A DNA stretch of 64,000 nucleotides, taken from Tibeticola sediminis. GTDB lineage: Bacteria; Pseudomonadota; Gammaproteobacteria; Burkholderiales; Burkholderiaceae_C. Position 1 is the stretch's first letter, and each line of letters starts with the position of its first letter. The notes under the pieces are model-generated. The model had not been told where the DNA came from. It saw only the letters and a program-made list of their open reading frames with translations, and did not search any database. This document shows positions 1 through 9,803 of the stretch, one piece after another. The stretch spans positions 62,001 through 126,000 of the forward strand of contig NZ_RKQL01000002.1 of NCBI RefSeq assembly GCF_003843835.1, in the 5' to 3' direction. The translations under genes and the position numbers were made by a program.

Positions 1-312
1 CTCGCGATCCAGATCGACCGAATTGCCGTCGAGCCGAACCGGGTTGCCCTGCTGAAAGCCAATCGCCGAGCCGCCCGCGGGGCTCAGGTCGCCGGGCAAG
101 TGGCGCGGATGCGTCGCTTTCATGGTCAAGCTCTGCGGCGCTTGCCCGAGCGCTTGGGCCAGCGCCTTTTGGAAGTCCAGATCGACGGCTTTGTAGCCCG
201 GGGTGTCGGCGTTGACGATGTTGGCCGTGAGCAATTGCTGACGCTGCGCGCGCAGGTGCAGGCTCGCTTGCAGCGGTGCGAAGGACTGGTCGAGAGCGTT
301 CGGTGCGTTCAT
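1..312 (-). CDS. flgB: Flagellar basal-body rod protein FlgB (partial, C-terminus outside window)
   Basis: FlgB forms the proximal rod of the flagellum in the periplasm. Reading the minus strand from the ATG at 312, the first 104 residues begin MNAPNALDQSF and contain the rod-protein signature around LLTANIVNADTPGYKAVD, typical of FlgB, FlgC and related axial proteins. The reading frame is open to the window edge, so the C-terminal part lies outside. The gene diverges from flgA, and a close match to a sigma54 promoter lies 33 bp upstream of the start. The family and position next to flgA make the call secure; flgC and the rest of the rod/hook operon would be expected beyond the edge. Confidence 0.93.
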   Translation of the reverse strand, partial: MNAPNALDQSFAPLQASLHLRAQRQQLLTANIVNADTPGYKAVDLDFQKALAQALGQAPQSLTMKATHPRHLPGDLSPAGGSAIGFQQGNPVRLDGNSVDLDRE

Positions 313-344
313 GGCGGATCGTTGGGCCGTTTCGGCAGGCAAGT

Positions 345-360
345 TGCATGAAGCGTGCCA
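345..360 (-). promoter_or_regulatory. Sigma54 (-24/-12) promoter for flgB
   Basis: On the minus strand the sequence reads TGGCACG-CTTC-ATGCA, one base away from the consensus TGGCACG-N4-TTGCW with correct GG to GC spacing. It lies 33 bp upstream of the flgB ATG. Class II flagellar genes are commonly sigma54-dependent, and two sigma54 activators are encoded in this window. Confidence 0.75.
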
Positions 361-607
361 GGTTCACCCAGTGGTTCGTGGCTACTGGAGCTGCAGGTGG
401 CGCGGGACCGTCCGGGTGCCTCTGGGCGGCGCGAGAGCGGCAAAGCTTTGCCGCTCGGCGGCAAGCTCGGTGCCTGTACCGCCCGACACCGGTCACGCCA
501 TCTCCTTGGCTTGGGGTGTGAACAGAACTTGCTTGCTCGTCGGCCGAAGGTGGTGTGCGGCGGAGTTGGATTCCGCTCGGCCCTCTTCAATTTCCAGGGA
601 ATTCACG

Positions 608-1393
608 ATGGTTTTCGGTAAGCAAGGATCGACACAAGCGGCCTACGCCTGCCCAGGAAGCGCAAGTGCGCGCGCCTCGAGCCGGTGGGCCGCAGCAATG
701 GTTGGCCTCTTCCTGGGGCTTGCGTTCCTCTGTGCCGCTGCGCCGGCGGCGGCGGGCGCTTGGCAATCGCTCGATGTCGTGCGGCAGGCGGTACAGACGC
801 ATACCCGTGCGGCGCTTGGACAGGGCGGGGAGGTGGAAGTCATCCTCGACGGACCACCCCCCGATCTGCACTTACCCGCCTGCGATGAACCGTTGCGCAC
901 GCGGGACCTGGGGCTGGCTCCCGCGAGCGGTCCGCGGACGGTCGAGGTGGCCTGTCCAGGGCGCCCGTCTTGGATCATTTACGTGCCGGTCCGGGTGCGC
1001 ACCCGCGTCGCCGCGCTGGTTGCGGCCCGCGCCCTCGGAGCCGGGCAAGTGCTGCGGGCAGAGGACCTGCGCGCGGTGCCGGCGGAACAAACCGCCTTGC
1101 CGCCGTCGGCCCTCTCGAAGCCCGAAGAGGCCGTGGGGCGTGTGTTGCGCTATGCCGTCTCCGCCGGTCAGCCGCTGACCGCGCCGATGCTTACCGGTGC
1201 GCAGATGGTCCGCTCCGGACAGGCGGTGGCGATCGTTGCCGAGGGGGCGGGCGTGCGGCTGGTCGCGACGGGCGTGGCGATGGAAAACGGTCGTGAGGGG
1301 CAGAGCATCCTCGCGCGCAACAGCCAGTCCGGGCGTGTGGTCTCGGGCGTGGTGGGCGCCCAAGGCGAGATTCTGGTTTCCGTCAGCCGATGA
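608..1393 (+). CDS. flgA: Flagellar basal body P-ring formation chaperone FlgA
   Basis: FlgA is a periplasmic chaperone needed to assemble FlgI into the P ring. The 261-residue product has a hydrophobic export segment at about residues 30-50 (AAAMVGLFLGLAFLCAAAP) followed by the SAF/ChapFlgA region. The C-terminus shows family features such as AARALGAGQVLRAEDL, VGRVLRYAVSAGQPLT and ILARNSQSGRVVSGVV. The ATG at 608 is chosen because AGGGA lies 7 bp upstream. It adds about 30 residues before the hydrophobic segment, so the ATG at 698 is a plausible alternative start. The frame is open upstream to 311, but that part is not FlgA-like. It diverges from flgB. Confidence 0.92.
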   Translation: MVFGKQGSTQAAYACPGSASARASSRWAAAMVGLFLGLAFLCAAAPAAAGAWQSLDVVRQAVQTHTRAALGQGGEVEVILDGPPPDLHLPACDEPLRTRDLGLAPASGPRTVEVACPGRPSWIIYVPVRVRTRVAALVAARALGAGQVLRAEDLRAVPAEQTALPPSALSKPEEAVGRVLRYAVSAGQPLTAPMLTGAQMVRSGQAVAIVAEGAGVRLVATGVAMENGREGQSILARNSQSGRVVSGVVGAQGEILVSVSR

Positions 1394-1444
1394 GCCCCCC
1401 GATGCCTGCGCTGGCTGCGTCAGGAGTCCGATAGTGTCAATTTC

Positions 1445-1502
1445 AAGCTTTTTTGGCCGGATGCCGGCGTCAAATGTCGATTTGTAGCTATCAATAAAGG
1501 AG
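1445..1502 (+). repeat. Dispersed ~50-bp repeat, copy A
   Basis: This segment carries the 14-mer CCGGATGCCGGCGT followed, at fixed spacing, by AAA and then GTAGCTATCAATAAAGG. The same layout recurs at 34473-34530, 36251-36304 (inverted), 53655-53708 (inverted) and 54944-55010. Here it lies between flgA and the diguanylate cyclase gene, just upstream of that gene's sigma54 promoter. Confidence 0.7.
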
Positions 1503-1523
1503 TGACTGGCGACGATTCAGGGA

Positions 1524-1539
1524 TGGCACGCCTATTGCT
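1524..1539 (+). promoter_or_regulatory. Sigma54 (-24/-12) promoter upstream of the diguanylate cyclase operon
   Basis: TGGCACG-CCTA-TTGCT is an exact match to the sigma54 consensus TGGCACG-N4-TTGCW. It ends 33 bp before the ATG at 1573. The three downstream genes are closely spaced and end at a hairpin terminator at 5187-5217, so this promoter probably drives all three. Confidence 0.88.
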
Positions 1540-1572
1540 AGAACACTCGCATCCCGGCAAAGAGGCGTCAAG

Positions 1573-2619
1573 ATGTCAGCGCTCCAACCCAAGAAATCAC
1601 TGCCTTCCACCAAAATAGCGGACACACTGGGTGTCACGGAAGCGGCTTCGAGCCCGACGCTCAGCGGCGCGGCGCGCCGCGACCTGGAAGCGGCAGCCGC
1701 GCCCGAGTGGGCGGCCGGCGCCGGCGCCGCGATCCGCGCGACGCGGGCCGAACTCGTCGCATGGCTGCAGGCGCTGTTGCGGCAGGGCGTCTACCGTTTG
1801 CGTCCGGGGCCGGTGGCGGTCATGCCGATTGGTCGCATCCACCAGCAATTGTCGGTGGCCCTCGCAGCGGCCGTCGAAACACCGGCGCTGCAAGCGGCGC
1901 GCGAACGCCTCAGCGACGATCTTGCCCGGGCGGACGCGCGGTCGGCCGCGCTGGCCAGTCTGGACCCGAGCGACCCCGAGGCGCCCGCGCTTTATGACGA
2001 GCTGATTGCGCTTGGCTTGGATGCGCTGCAGCAGTTGTCCGAGATCGAGATCGAGCTGGCGGCGCAGCACGCCGGCCTCGATGCGCTCACCGGGCTGCCC
2101 GGCCGCCGCGCGCTTTACCAGCGCCTGGCCGCCGAACACGCGCGTTCCCAGCGTTCCGTGCATCGGTGCGCCGTCGTGCTGATCGACCTCGACCGGTTCA
2201 AACCCGTCAACGACCAATACGGTCATCTGGTGGGCGACGACTTTCTGCGGGCCTTCGCCGCCGCATTGCGGGCCGAGCTGCGCCCCTATGACGCCGCATT
2301 TCGCTTCGGGGGCGATGAGTTCGTGCTCGTTCTGCCCGATGTCACCAATGACCAGGCGGAGGCGGTGGTCGAGCGCATACGCCAGCGGCTGCAACGCCAG
2401 CCCTTGCTGGAAGTGGACGGTACGCCGCTTTGGGCCGAGTTTTCCGCGGGGGTTGCGGCACTGGACGGCGCCCGCACGCCCGCCGAGGCGCTGGGGCGCG
2501 CCGACGCGCAACTCTATGCCGCCAAGGCCCGCCGTGCCCACCGCGTCGCCCAGATCCCGACCGCCACCGTCCCGGAGGGGGCTCCGCTCGCGCGCCCGAA
2601 GCGTCGTGCGGGGTCTTGA
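1573..2619 (+). CDS. Diguanylate cyclase with GGDEF domain and I-site
   Basis: The product is predicted to make cyclic di-GMP from two GTP. The 348-residue protein has an N-terminal alpha-helical region of about 170 residues with no domain I recognise and no membrane segment. The C-terminal GGDEF domain begins near DALTGLPGRRALYQRL and has an intact active-site loop GGDEF at residues 246-250. RPYD at 237-240 sits five residues before the loop, which is the spacing of the RxxD inhibitory site, so product inhibition is likely. The gene lies directly behind a consensus sigma54 promoter within the flagellar locus and precedes two unusual chemotaxis-like genes. This suggests it is made with the flagellum and acts on motility or attachment. 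No EAL or receiver domain is visible. Confidence 0.92.
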   Translation: MSALQPKKSLPSTKIADTLGVTEAASSPTLSGAARRDLEAAAAPEWAAGAGAAIRATRAELVAWLQALLRQGVYRLRPGPVAVMPIGRIHQQLSVALAAAVETPALQAARERLSDDLARADARSAALASLDPSDPEAPALYDELIALGLDALQQLSEIEIELAAQHAGLDALTGLPGRRALYQRLAAEHARSQRSVHRCAVVLIDLDRFKPVNDQYGHLVGDDFLRAFAAALRAELRPYDAAFRFGGDEFVLVLPDVTNDQAEAVVERIRQRLQRQPLLEVDGTPLWAEFSAGVAALDGARTPAEALGRADAQLYAAKARRAHRVAQIPTATVPEGAPLARPKRRAGS

Positions 2620-2655
2620 CCCTGCGCGACTGGCACCCCGCCCGGAGCCGGTCGG

Positions 2656-4069
<1,414 letters not shown>

Positions 4070-4077
<8 letters not shown>

Positions 4078-5149
4078 ATGGGACGGGCGGAGCGCCGTCG
4101 CTCTGGCGTTGCTGGGCGCGCCCATCGGGGTTGCGGGCCTCGCCACGGCGGGCTGGCCCCCGCCTTGGGTCGGAGGCGCGGCCCTCGCGGCCAGCCTGCT
4201 CGGTGCTGCCGGCTGGGTGCTGGCCGAGCGCCGTGCGCACCGTGCATTCCTGCGGATGCAGGCAGAACAAGCCCGTCTCGAATCCGAATGCGCCCACCTC
4301 GAGGCCGCCCACAAGCTCGCCCGCCGCGAGGCCGACGCCTGCGCGCAAGCGCTGCAGACGCTCCGCGCCCAGCTCAGCCACCAAGCCGCCCGACGCGTCG
4401 CCGCGCAAAGCCACAGCCGCGCCTGCCTGGCCGCAGCCGATCAGGCCCATCAACGCGTGCGTACCGGGCTCGAAGCGGCCGCGGCGCGGCTCGATGCGCT
4501 GCTCGTGGAGTGGGAAACCCTCGCCGCGGCGGTGCAAGCCGTGCAGGCCATCCTCAAGCAAGCGCCCGAGCCCGAAGCCCCGGCCCCCGGGGCCGCGTGC
4601 GAGCCCGCAGGTCCGCCGGCGCAGGCACAGGCCCATGCGCAGGCGCAAGCCCTGGCCACCGCGCCCGGGCGCGCGCTCGTCGCCATGCTCGAATGCCTGC
4701 GGCTCAACCTCGGTTTGGTCATCGAACACCTGCGCGTGGCGGGGGCGGCTGCCGCGCAGGCCGTGTCCGATCTCGAGGCGCTGGCGGCGGAGCTGCAGCG
4801 GGCACTGGAGGCGGCCGAGCATGCGACCGAGCGCCCGGGCTATCGGCCGCCCCCGCCCCACCCAGCCCCAGACGAGCGCCTTGCGCCCGACCCCACCGAG
4901 CCCTGGCGGCAGTGGCGCGATCGTCTCCTCGCCGCCTTGCGGCCCGTGTCCGACGGGCTCGCCGTCGGCGTCGAGGCGCTGCGGCTCGAGGCCGGCGCGT
5001 TGCGGGGCCTGGCTGCCCATCACAGCGACGACGTGCTGCTCCTGCGCGCACACGCCCTGAGTTTGGCTGAAGCACTGGCCGATCCAGACCCCGCGACGCC
5101 CAGCGCCGCGGCGCTGGGCGGTGACGCCTCAGCCCCTGAGCCGCGGTAG
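4070..5149 (+). CDS. Two-TM coiled-coil membrane protein of unknown function
   Basis: I do not recognise a family. The 359-residue product starts with two likely membrane helices (about residues 9-27 and 34-50), followed by a long, Ala/Glu/Gln/Arg-rich cytoplasmic region. That region is predicted to be helical or coiled coil at about 55-165 and again at 205-265, broken by a Pro/Ala/Gln-rich stretch. The layout recalls a methyl-accepting chemotaxis protein without a periplasmic sensor, but I see no conserved MCP hairpin tip, so this is only a resemblance. GTG at 4070 is chosen because AGGAG lies just upstream and the codon overlaps the preceding gene's stop, implying translational coupling. 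As the last gene of the sigma54 unit it probably works with the CheW-like protein at the membrane. Confidence 0.6.
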
Positions 5150-5186
5150 CACGGCGCGGCTCCAGCAGCTCCGGCAACGCCGCGCG

Positions 5187-5217
5187 GCCCGGGAACCGGA
5201 CCCGGCTCGGGCTTTTT
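5187..5217 (+). terminator. Rho-independent terminator after the three-gene sigma54 unit
   Basis: GCCCG at 5187 pairs with CGGGC at 5208, with further GC pairing in the interior, and is followed directly by TTTTT. It separates the diguanylate cyclase unit from the fliC promoter 12 bp further on. Confidence 0.65.
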
Positions 5218-5228
5218 CACGCCCGCCC

Positions 5229-5255
5229 TAAAGTCTGCGCGGATCGTGCCGTCAA
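5229..5255 (+). promoter_or_regulatory. Sigma28 (FliA) promoter for fliC
   Basis: TAAAGTCT, an 11-bp spacer, then GCCGTCAA. This matches the flagellar sigma28 consensus TAAAGTTT-N11-GCCGATAA at 14 of 16 positions with exact spacing. It lies about 70 bp upstream of the fliC ATG, as expected for a class III late flagellar gene. Confidence 0.85.
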
Positions 5256-5324
5256 GTGGGGTGCAGGCAAGGTTGCCGGCATCCGGCAGGGACGCCGGAT
5301 CATTTCGATCCAAAGGAGTTCATC

Positions 5325-6803
5325 ATGGCCATTTCCGGCATCATCAACACGAACGTTAACGCGCTCAACACGCTCAATGCCCTCGGCGGCACTGCGGGCA
5401 GCCTGAGCAAATACGTCGATCAGCTCTCGAGCGGCAAGAAAATCAACGGCCCGGCCGACGACCCGGCGGGTTATTCGATTTCGCAGCGCTTCCAGACCCA
5501 GATCAACGGTTTGAACCAGGCGGTTTCCAACGGCAACCAGGCGGTTTCGCTGGTGCAGACCGCGACCGGCGCGCTGAAGAACGAAACCAACCTGCTGCAG
5601 CAAATCCGCACCATCGCGGTTCAGGCAGCCAACGGCTCCAACACCTCCTCGGACCGCGCCGCCCTCCAGGGCGTCGTGTCGCAGTTGCTGGCCCAGGTGC
5701 GCACCATCGCCACGCAAACCCAGTTCAACGGCCAGAACCTGCTCGACGGCAGCTTTGCGGGCCAACAGTTCCAGGTCGGCGCCAACGCCAACCAGATCAT
5801 CAATGTCTCAGTGGCCAACGCGAACACCGACGCGATCGGCAACAACGTGATTAAGACGTCCGGTACGATCTACGCGGCCAGCGGCAGCGTGGTCGACGAT
5901 GGATACGCGGCCGGTGGGGCTTTCACGATCAGTCAATCGGCAGGTAATTTCGGAGCAGGGTCGGTGACGATCAACGGCTACAAAGGCTCGGGTTCGATCA
6001 GCGTCGTTGCTGCGACCGATTCGGCAGCGAGCCTTGCGGCCAGCGTGAACAAGGTTTCTGAAAAGACGGGTGTCACCGCCACGGCCAATACCAGCGTGGC
6101 CCTGACGGTGACTTCGGGCTCGTTCAGCTTCACCTTGGGCAACGGGACGACAGGCTCCCAAACCAATGTGGTCAATATTTCGGCGAACGTCACCAGTATC
6201 GACCCCACGGGCCTCAGCGGTCTGGTTTCGGCGATCAACGACAAGACCGCGACGACCGGTGTTACGGCCAGCCTCGATGCCAACAACAAACTGATCCTGA
6301 CGCAGTCTCAAGGCGAAAACATCTCGATTGCTAACTTCTCGGGGACGGGGACCTTGGCCGCGGGCACGGTGACGATCAATGGCACGAACACAACCGGCCT
6401 GGTCCAAGGCTTCGTGCAACTGCAGTCGACACAAGGCTATTCGCTGACCAACGGGACCAATATCGGGCTGGCGTCGATCAGCACCCTCTCGACCGTGGCG
6501 AGTGTGGATGTGTCCACCGTCCAAGGCGCGAACAAGGCGATTGCGATCGTCGACCAGGCGATCAACACGCTCAACAAGCAAGGCGGCGACTTGGGCGCGA
6601 TTCAAAACCGCGTCCAGGCTTCGGTGAAGAATCTCCAAACCACGGCCGTGAACCTGCAGGCCGCGCAGTCGGTGGTGCAAGATGCCAACATTGCCGAAGC
6701 GACGACCGAGCTCTCGAAATACCAGATCCTCCAGCAGGCCGGTATCTCGACGCTCGCGCAGGCCAACTCGCTGCAGCAGAGCTTCCTGAAGCTGCTGCCC
6801 TAA
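5325..6803 (+). CDS. fliC: Flagellin FliC
   Basis: This is the filament subunit, secreted by the flagellar type III apparatus. The 492-residue protein has the conserved N-terminal D0/D1 region (INTNVNALNTLNALG, SSGKKINGPADDPAG) and C-terminal D1/D0 region (NIAEATTELSKYQILQQAG, LAQANSLQQSFLKLLP). Between them, from about residue 165 to 390, lies a Gly/Thr/Ser-rich variable region that would be exposed on the filament surface. A strong AAGGAG ribosome site precedes the ATG at 5325. The sigma28 promoter upstream and flaG/fliD/fliS downstream are the standard late-gene arrangement. Only one flagellin gene is present in this window. Confidence 0.97.
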   Translation: MAISGIINTNVNALNTLNALGGTAGSLSKYVDQLSSGKKINGPADDPAGYSISQRFQTQINGLNQAVSNGNQAVSLVQTATGALKNETNLLQQIRTIAVQAANGSNTSSDRAALQGVVSQLLAQVRTIATQTQFNGQNLLDGSFAGQQFQVGANANQIINVSVANANTDAIGNNVIKTSGTIYAASGSVVDDGYAAGGAFTISQSAGNFGAGSVTINGYKGSGSISVVAATDSAASLAASVNKVSEKTGVTATANTSVALTVTSGSFSFTLGNGTTGSQTNVVNISANVTSIDPTGLSGLVSAINDKTATTGVTASLDANNKLILTQSQGENISIANFSGTGTLAAGTVTINGTNTTGLVQGFVQLQSTQGYSLTNGTNIGLASISTLSTVASVDVSTVQGANKAIAIVDQAINTLNKQGGDLGAIQNRVQASVKNLQTTAVNLQAAQSVVQDANIAEATTELSKYQILQQAGISTLAQANSLQQSFLKLLP

Positions 6804-6826
6804 GCAGCCCCGGCGCTCGGCGCCGC

Positions 6827-6861
6827 AGGCCCCGGGTCCGCCTCGTGCGTACCCGGGGCCT
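6827..6861 (+). terminator. Hairpin after fliC (possible attenuator)
   Basis: AGGCCCCGGGT and ACCCGGGGCCT form a perfect 11-bp inverted repeat with a 13-nt loop, starting 24 bp after the fliC stop. There is no T-run, so it may stabilise the abundant fliC mRNA 3' end or partly attenuate reading into flaG rather than terminate fully. Confidence 0.5.
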
Positions 6862-6878
6862 AGGTCCAGGAGAGAGTC

Positions 6879-7319
6879 ATGGAAATGTCCGGTTCTGTAT
6901 TGCCCGTGTCCGCCACGACGCCCGTCGCACCCGTCGGTGCCTCGGGCTCGACGGCGACGCAAGGTGTGCCCGGAGCAGCCGTGCAGCCAGGCACGGTTCC
7001 CGCTCAACGGCCAGCGGCAGAAGCCGCCGCACCGAGCGCCCCGGCACCCGCCTCTTGGGCAACCCCCGATGCGGTGCAGCGCGCGGTGGCGCGGCTCAAC
7101 CAGCAACTGGCGCAAAGCGGCGGCGTCAAGCTCAGCGTCGGGCTCGACGCAACCGGTCAAAACCCGGGGCGTGTGTTGGTGGAGTTGTCCGACCGGCGCA
7201 CCCAGCAGGTGTATTTCAAATACTACGTGCCGGCTGAGCAGCTCATCGAGGCGGCCGACGCACTGTCGGACACCGAACGTTCGGCACCCGCCGGCACGCT
7301 CTTCCGTGGCCAAGCCTGA
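6879..7319 (+). CDS. flaG: FlaG family protein
   Basis: FlaG proteins influence filament length and flagellin assembly in several bacteria; the mechanism is not settled. The 146-residue product has a disordered Ala/Pro/Thr-rich N-terminal half. The conserved FlaG core follows at about residues 65-130 (DAVQRAVARLNQQLAQ, LSVGLDATGQNPGRVLVEL, YYVPAEQLIEAADAL). An AGGAGAGA ribosome site precedes the ATG at 6879. Its place between fliC and fliD is the usual one. Confidence 0.88.
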   Translation: MEMSGSVLPVSATTPVAPVGASGSTATQGVPGAAVQPGTVPAQRPAAEAAAPSAPAPASWATPDAVQRAVARLNQQLAQSGGVKLSVGLDATGQNPGRVLVELSDRRTQQVYFKYYVPAEQLIEAADALSDTERSAPAGTLFRGQA

Positions 7320-7348
7320 GCGGGTCGAGCTGATTTGAGGAGCCCAGC

Positions 7349-9301
7349 ATGGCTGTTTCGATTTCCGGTTTGGTCAGCGGCGTGGACGTGCAGTCCCTGG
7401 TGAGCACGATTTCCGCCGCCTATCAGCGGCCGATCACCGTGCTGCAAGACCAGCAGCGCGAACAGCAAGCCACGCTCTCGGCCTGGGGCCGCCTTCAAGG
7501 CAGCCTCTCGAGCCTGCAGTCGACGGTGGCGGGTTTGCAGAACGTCACGCAGCTCAACAACCGCAGCGTCAGTGCATCGACGGCGGGCGTCGTGTCCGCC
7601 AGCGTCGACGCCAACGCCCCCGAAGGGAGTTACACACTCACCGATGTCACCTTGGCCCAGTCGCAAAGCTTGTATTCGCAGGCCTTTGCCTCGGCCACGA
7701 ACACCGCCATTGGAACCGGCACCCTGCAGATTCAGGTGGGCAGTGGCAGCCCGAAGTCGATCAGCATCGACGGCTCCAACAACACCTTGAACGGCATCGC
7801 CGCGGCCATCAACAGTGCGGGCGCTGGCGTCAGCGCAGCGGTCGTGTTCGACGGCAGCGGCTATCGCCTCACGCTCTCGGGCAACAGCACCGGGGCCGCC
7901 AACGCGTTCAAAGTCAGCGTCAGCGGTGCAACCGGCTCGCTCGGTGCATTGGCCTACGACCCGGCGACGCCGGGTGCAGGCATGACCCAAAGCCAGGCGG
8001 CGCAGGACGCATCGGTGCGCATCAACGGTTTGCTGGTCACCAGCGCCAACAACACGATCAGCGGTGCCATCCCGGGCGTCAAGTTCGACCTTTTGCAGGC
8101 CGGCGGCTCGACCAAGCTCACCGTCGCCAAGGACAGTGCAGCCTTCGTCAAGTCGGTCGAGAGTTTCGTTTCCGCCTTCAACAAGGCGATGGGCACGCTC
8201 AACGAGGTCACGGCCTTCGTTCCGGGCAGCAACGGAGCCCCGAGCCAGTCCGGGCCTTTGCTCGGTGACATCGGGGTGCAGAACCTGCGCACCCAGATGC
8301 TCAACCTGATCAGCGGGCAGGGCGTCGGCACCCGGCCCGGCGCGACCTACGCATCCCTCGGCTCGGTGGGCATCAGCCTTGCGGAAGACGGCACGCTCGC
8401 GCTCGACAGCGGCAAGCTGACCGCGGCGCTGAAAGCCGATTACGAGGGTGTCACCGGCTTGTTTGGCCAGGTCGGCTCGGCCAGCAACAGCAACGTGCGC
8501 TTTGTTGGTGCGACGACCGACACCAAGCCCGGCACGTATGCCTTGAGCGTTTCCACGCCGGCGAGCCCCGCGGTCATCGCGATTGCGCCTTCGATTGCCT
8601 CGGGCGGACTGGCCACGGCCGAGGCGCTGACCTTCACTTCGGGCACGAAGGCGGTCACGGTCAACCTCGACGCCGGCGCCACGCTGCAGCAGGTGATCAG
8701 CACCATCAACGCGCGGCTGCGCGAAGGCGGCCTGTCGGGCATTGAAGCCGCGGAGGATGGTGGTGGTTTACGGATTTCAACCCAGGCCTATGGCTCGAGT
8801 CAGAGTTTTTCCGTGGTCTCCGACCAGGCTGCGGGCCCGGGCAGCACCGGCATTGGAACCACCATGCTTTCTGCGACCGGTGTGGATGTGGCGGGCTCGG
8901 TCAACGGGCAGACGACCAGTGGAAGTGGCCAGCGGCTGACCGTGACGGGTCCGGGTGCGGCGCTGGGTCTGCAGCTCGACATCACGGGGCCCGGGACGGG
9001 CAGCCTCGGGACGGTGACCTTGAGCCAGGGCTTGTATCAGCAGCTCAACTCGGTCCTGGTGGCCGCGCTCAACAGCCGCAATGGTTTCGTGGCCGCGGCG
9101 ACGCAGGGCATCAATGCCTCGATTGCGAGCATCGACAAACAGATTGCGCAGTTGCAGCAAAGCGTCGAGGCACAAACCGCGCTGCTGCAACAACAGTTCG
9201 ACGCCATGCAAAGCATGATGACCCAGTTCAAGGGCATCGGTCAGTACTTGACGGCGTATTTCGATTCGGTGAGTTCGTCGAAGTCCAGCAGCAAGGGTTG
9301 A
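7349..9301 (+). CDS. fliD: Flagellar filament capping protein FliD (HAP2)
   Basis: FliD forms the cap at the filament tip that folds incoming flagellin. The 650-residue protein starts with the conserved region ISGLVSGVDVQSLVSTISAAY and ends in the heptad-rich C-terminal segment (IASIDKQIAQLQQSVEAQ, MQSMMTQFKGIGQYL). Two 'flagellin hook IN'-like stretches are visible in the middle (for example VNLDAGATLQQVISTINARL). It is somewhat longer than many FliD proteins because of an enlarged Ser/Gly/Thr-rich surface region. GAGG lies 10 bp before the ATG at 7349. It is followed by its usual partner fliS. Confidence 0.95.
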   Translation: MAVSISGLVSGVDVQSLVSTISAAYQRPITVLQDQQREQQATLSAWGRLQGSLSSLQSTVAGLQNVTQLNNRSVSASTAGVVSASVDANAPEGSYTLTDVTLAQSQSLYSQAFASATNTAIGTGTLQIQVGSGSPKSISIDGSNNTLNGIAAAINSAGAGVSAAVVFDGSGYRLTLSGNSTGAANAFKVSVSGATGSLGALAYDPATPGAGMTQSQAAQDASVRINGLLVTSANNTISGAIPGVKFDLLQAGGSTKLTVAKDSAAFVKSVESFVSAFNKAMGTLNEVTAFVPGSNGAPSQSGPLLGDIGVQNLRTQMLNLISGQGVGTRPGATYASLGSVGISLAEDGTLALDSGKLTAALKADYEGVTGLFGQVGSASNSNVRFVGATTDTKPGTYALSVSTPASPAVIAIAPSIASGGLATAEALTFTSGTKAVTVNLDAGATLQQVISTINARLREGGLSGIEAAEDGGGLRISTQAYGSSQSFSVVSDQAAGPGSTGIGTTMLSATGVDVAGSVNGQTTSGSGQRLTVTGPGAALGLQLDITGPGTGSLGTVTLSQGLYQQLNSVLVAALNSRNGFVAAATQGINASIASIDKQIAQLQQSVEAQTALLQQQFDAMQSMMTQFKGIGQYLTAYFDSVSSSKSSSKG

Positions 9302-9337
9302 TGGACGCGGCATCTATTTTTTGAGCAGGAGGTAGCG

Positions 9338-9724
9338 ATGAGTGCAGGTTTGGCGGTTGCCGCGTATCGGCAGGTGGACAAGACGGGTGTCCCCGAGGAA
9401 AAGCTGCTCGTGCTCGGGCTCGACGGCATCCTGGAATATTTGCGCCGTGCGCGCCTGGCCCTCGTCGAGGGTGCGGTGGAGCGCAAGCTTCAATCCCTCA
9501 ACCGTGCGTATCAACTGGTCGAGCACCTGTTGGCCGCTTTGCCTGAAGGCAACGGCCCCGACGGCGAGGGCGCGCTGAACCGGCGACTGGCGGGCATCTA
9601 CCGCTACCTGCTCGAGCGGCTGGCGCACGCGAACATCTTTGACGACCTCGAGGCCGTCGACGATTGTTCCGCCGTGGTCACGGCTTTGCGCGACTCGTGG
9701 ATCGAGAGCCTGCGCCAGCATTGA
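9338..9724 (+). CDS. fliS: Flagellar secretion chaperone FliS
   Basis: FliS binds the C-terminus of flagellin in the cytoplasm and prevents premature polymerisation before export. The 128-residue product has the family length and an all-helical pattern with YRQVDKTGVPEEKLLVLGLDG near the start and RLAGIYRYLLERLAHANIFDD in the middle. An AGGAGG ribosome site precedes the ATG. It sits directly after fliD. Confidence 0.92.
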   Translation: MSAGLAVAAYRQVDKTGVPEEKLLVLGLDGILEYLRRARLALVEGAVERKLQSLNRAYQLVEHLLAALPEGNGPDGEGALNRRLAGIYRYLLERLAHANIFDDLEAVDDCSAVVTALRDSWIESLRQH

Positions 9725-9803
9725 CCGTTCACGCGCCAAGCCGGGCTCGGGTGCGGCCGGCGTCGGTATACTGGCCCGGATTCACCAACGACCGCCTTGA
9801 TCC

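Noticed and set aside
333-348. CGGCAGGCAAGTTGCA as a sigma54 promoter for flgA
   Set aside because: Two mismatches in the -24 box, about 260 bp from flgA, and overlaps the much better flgB promoter on the other strand.
5808-7313. 501-residue minus-strand open frame opposite fliC and flaG
   Set aside because: Shadow frame; the plus strand encodes flagellin and FlaG with conserved ends.
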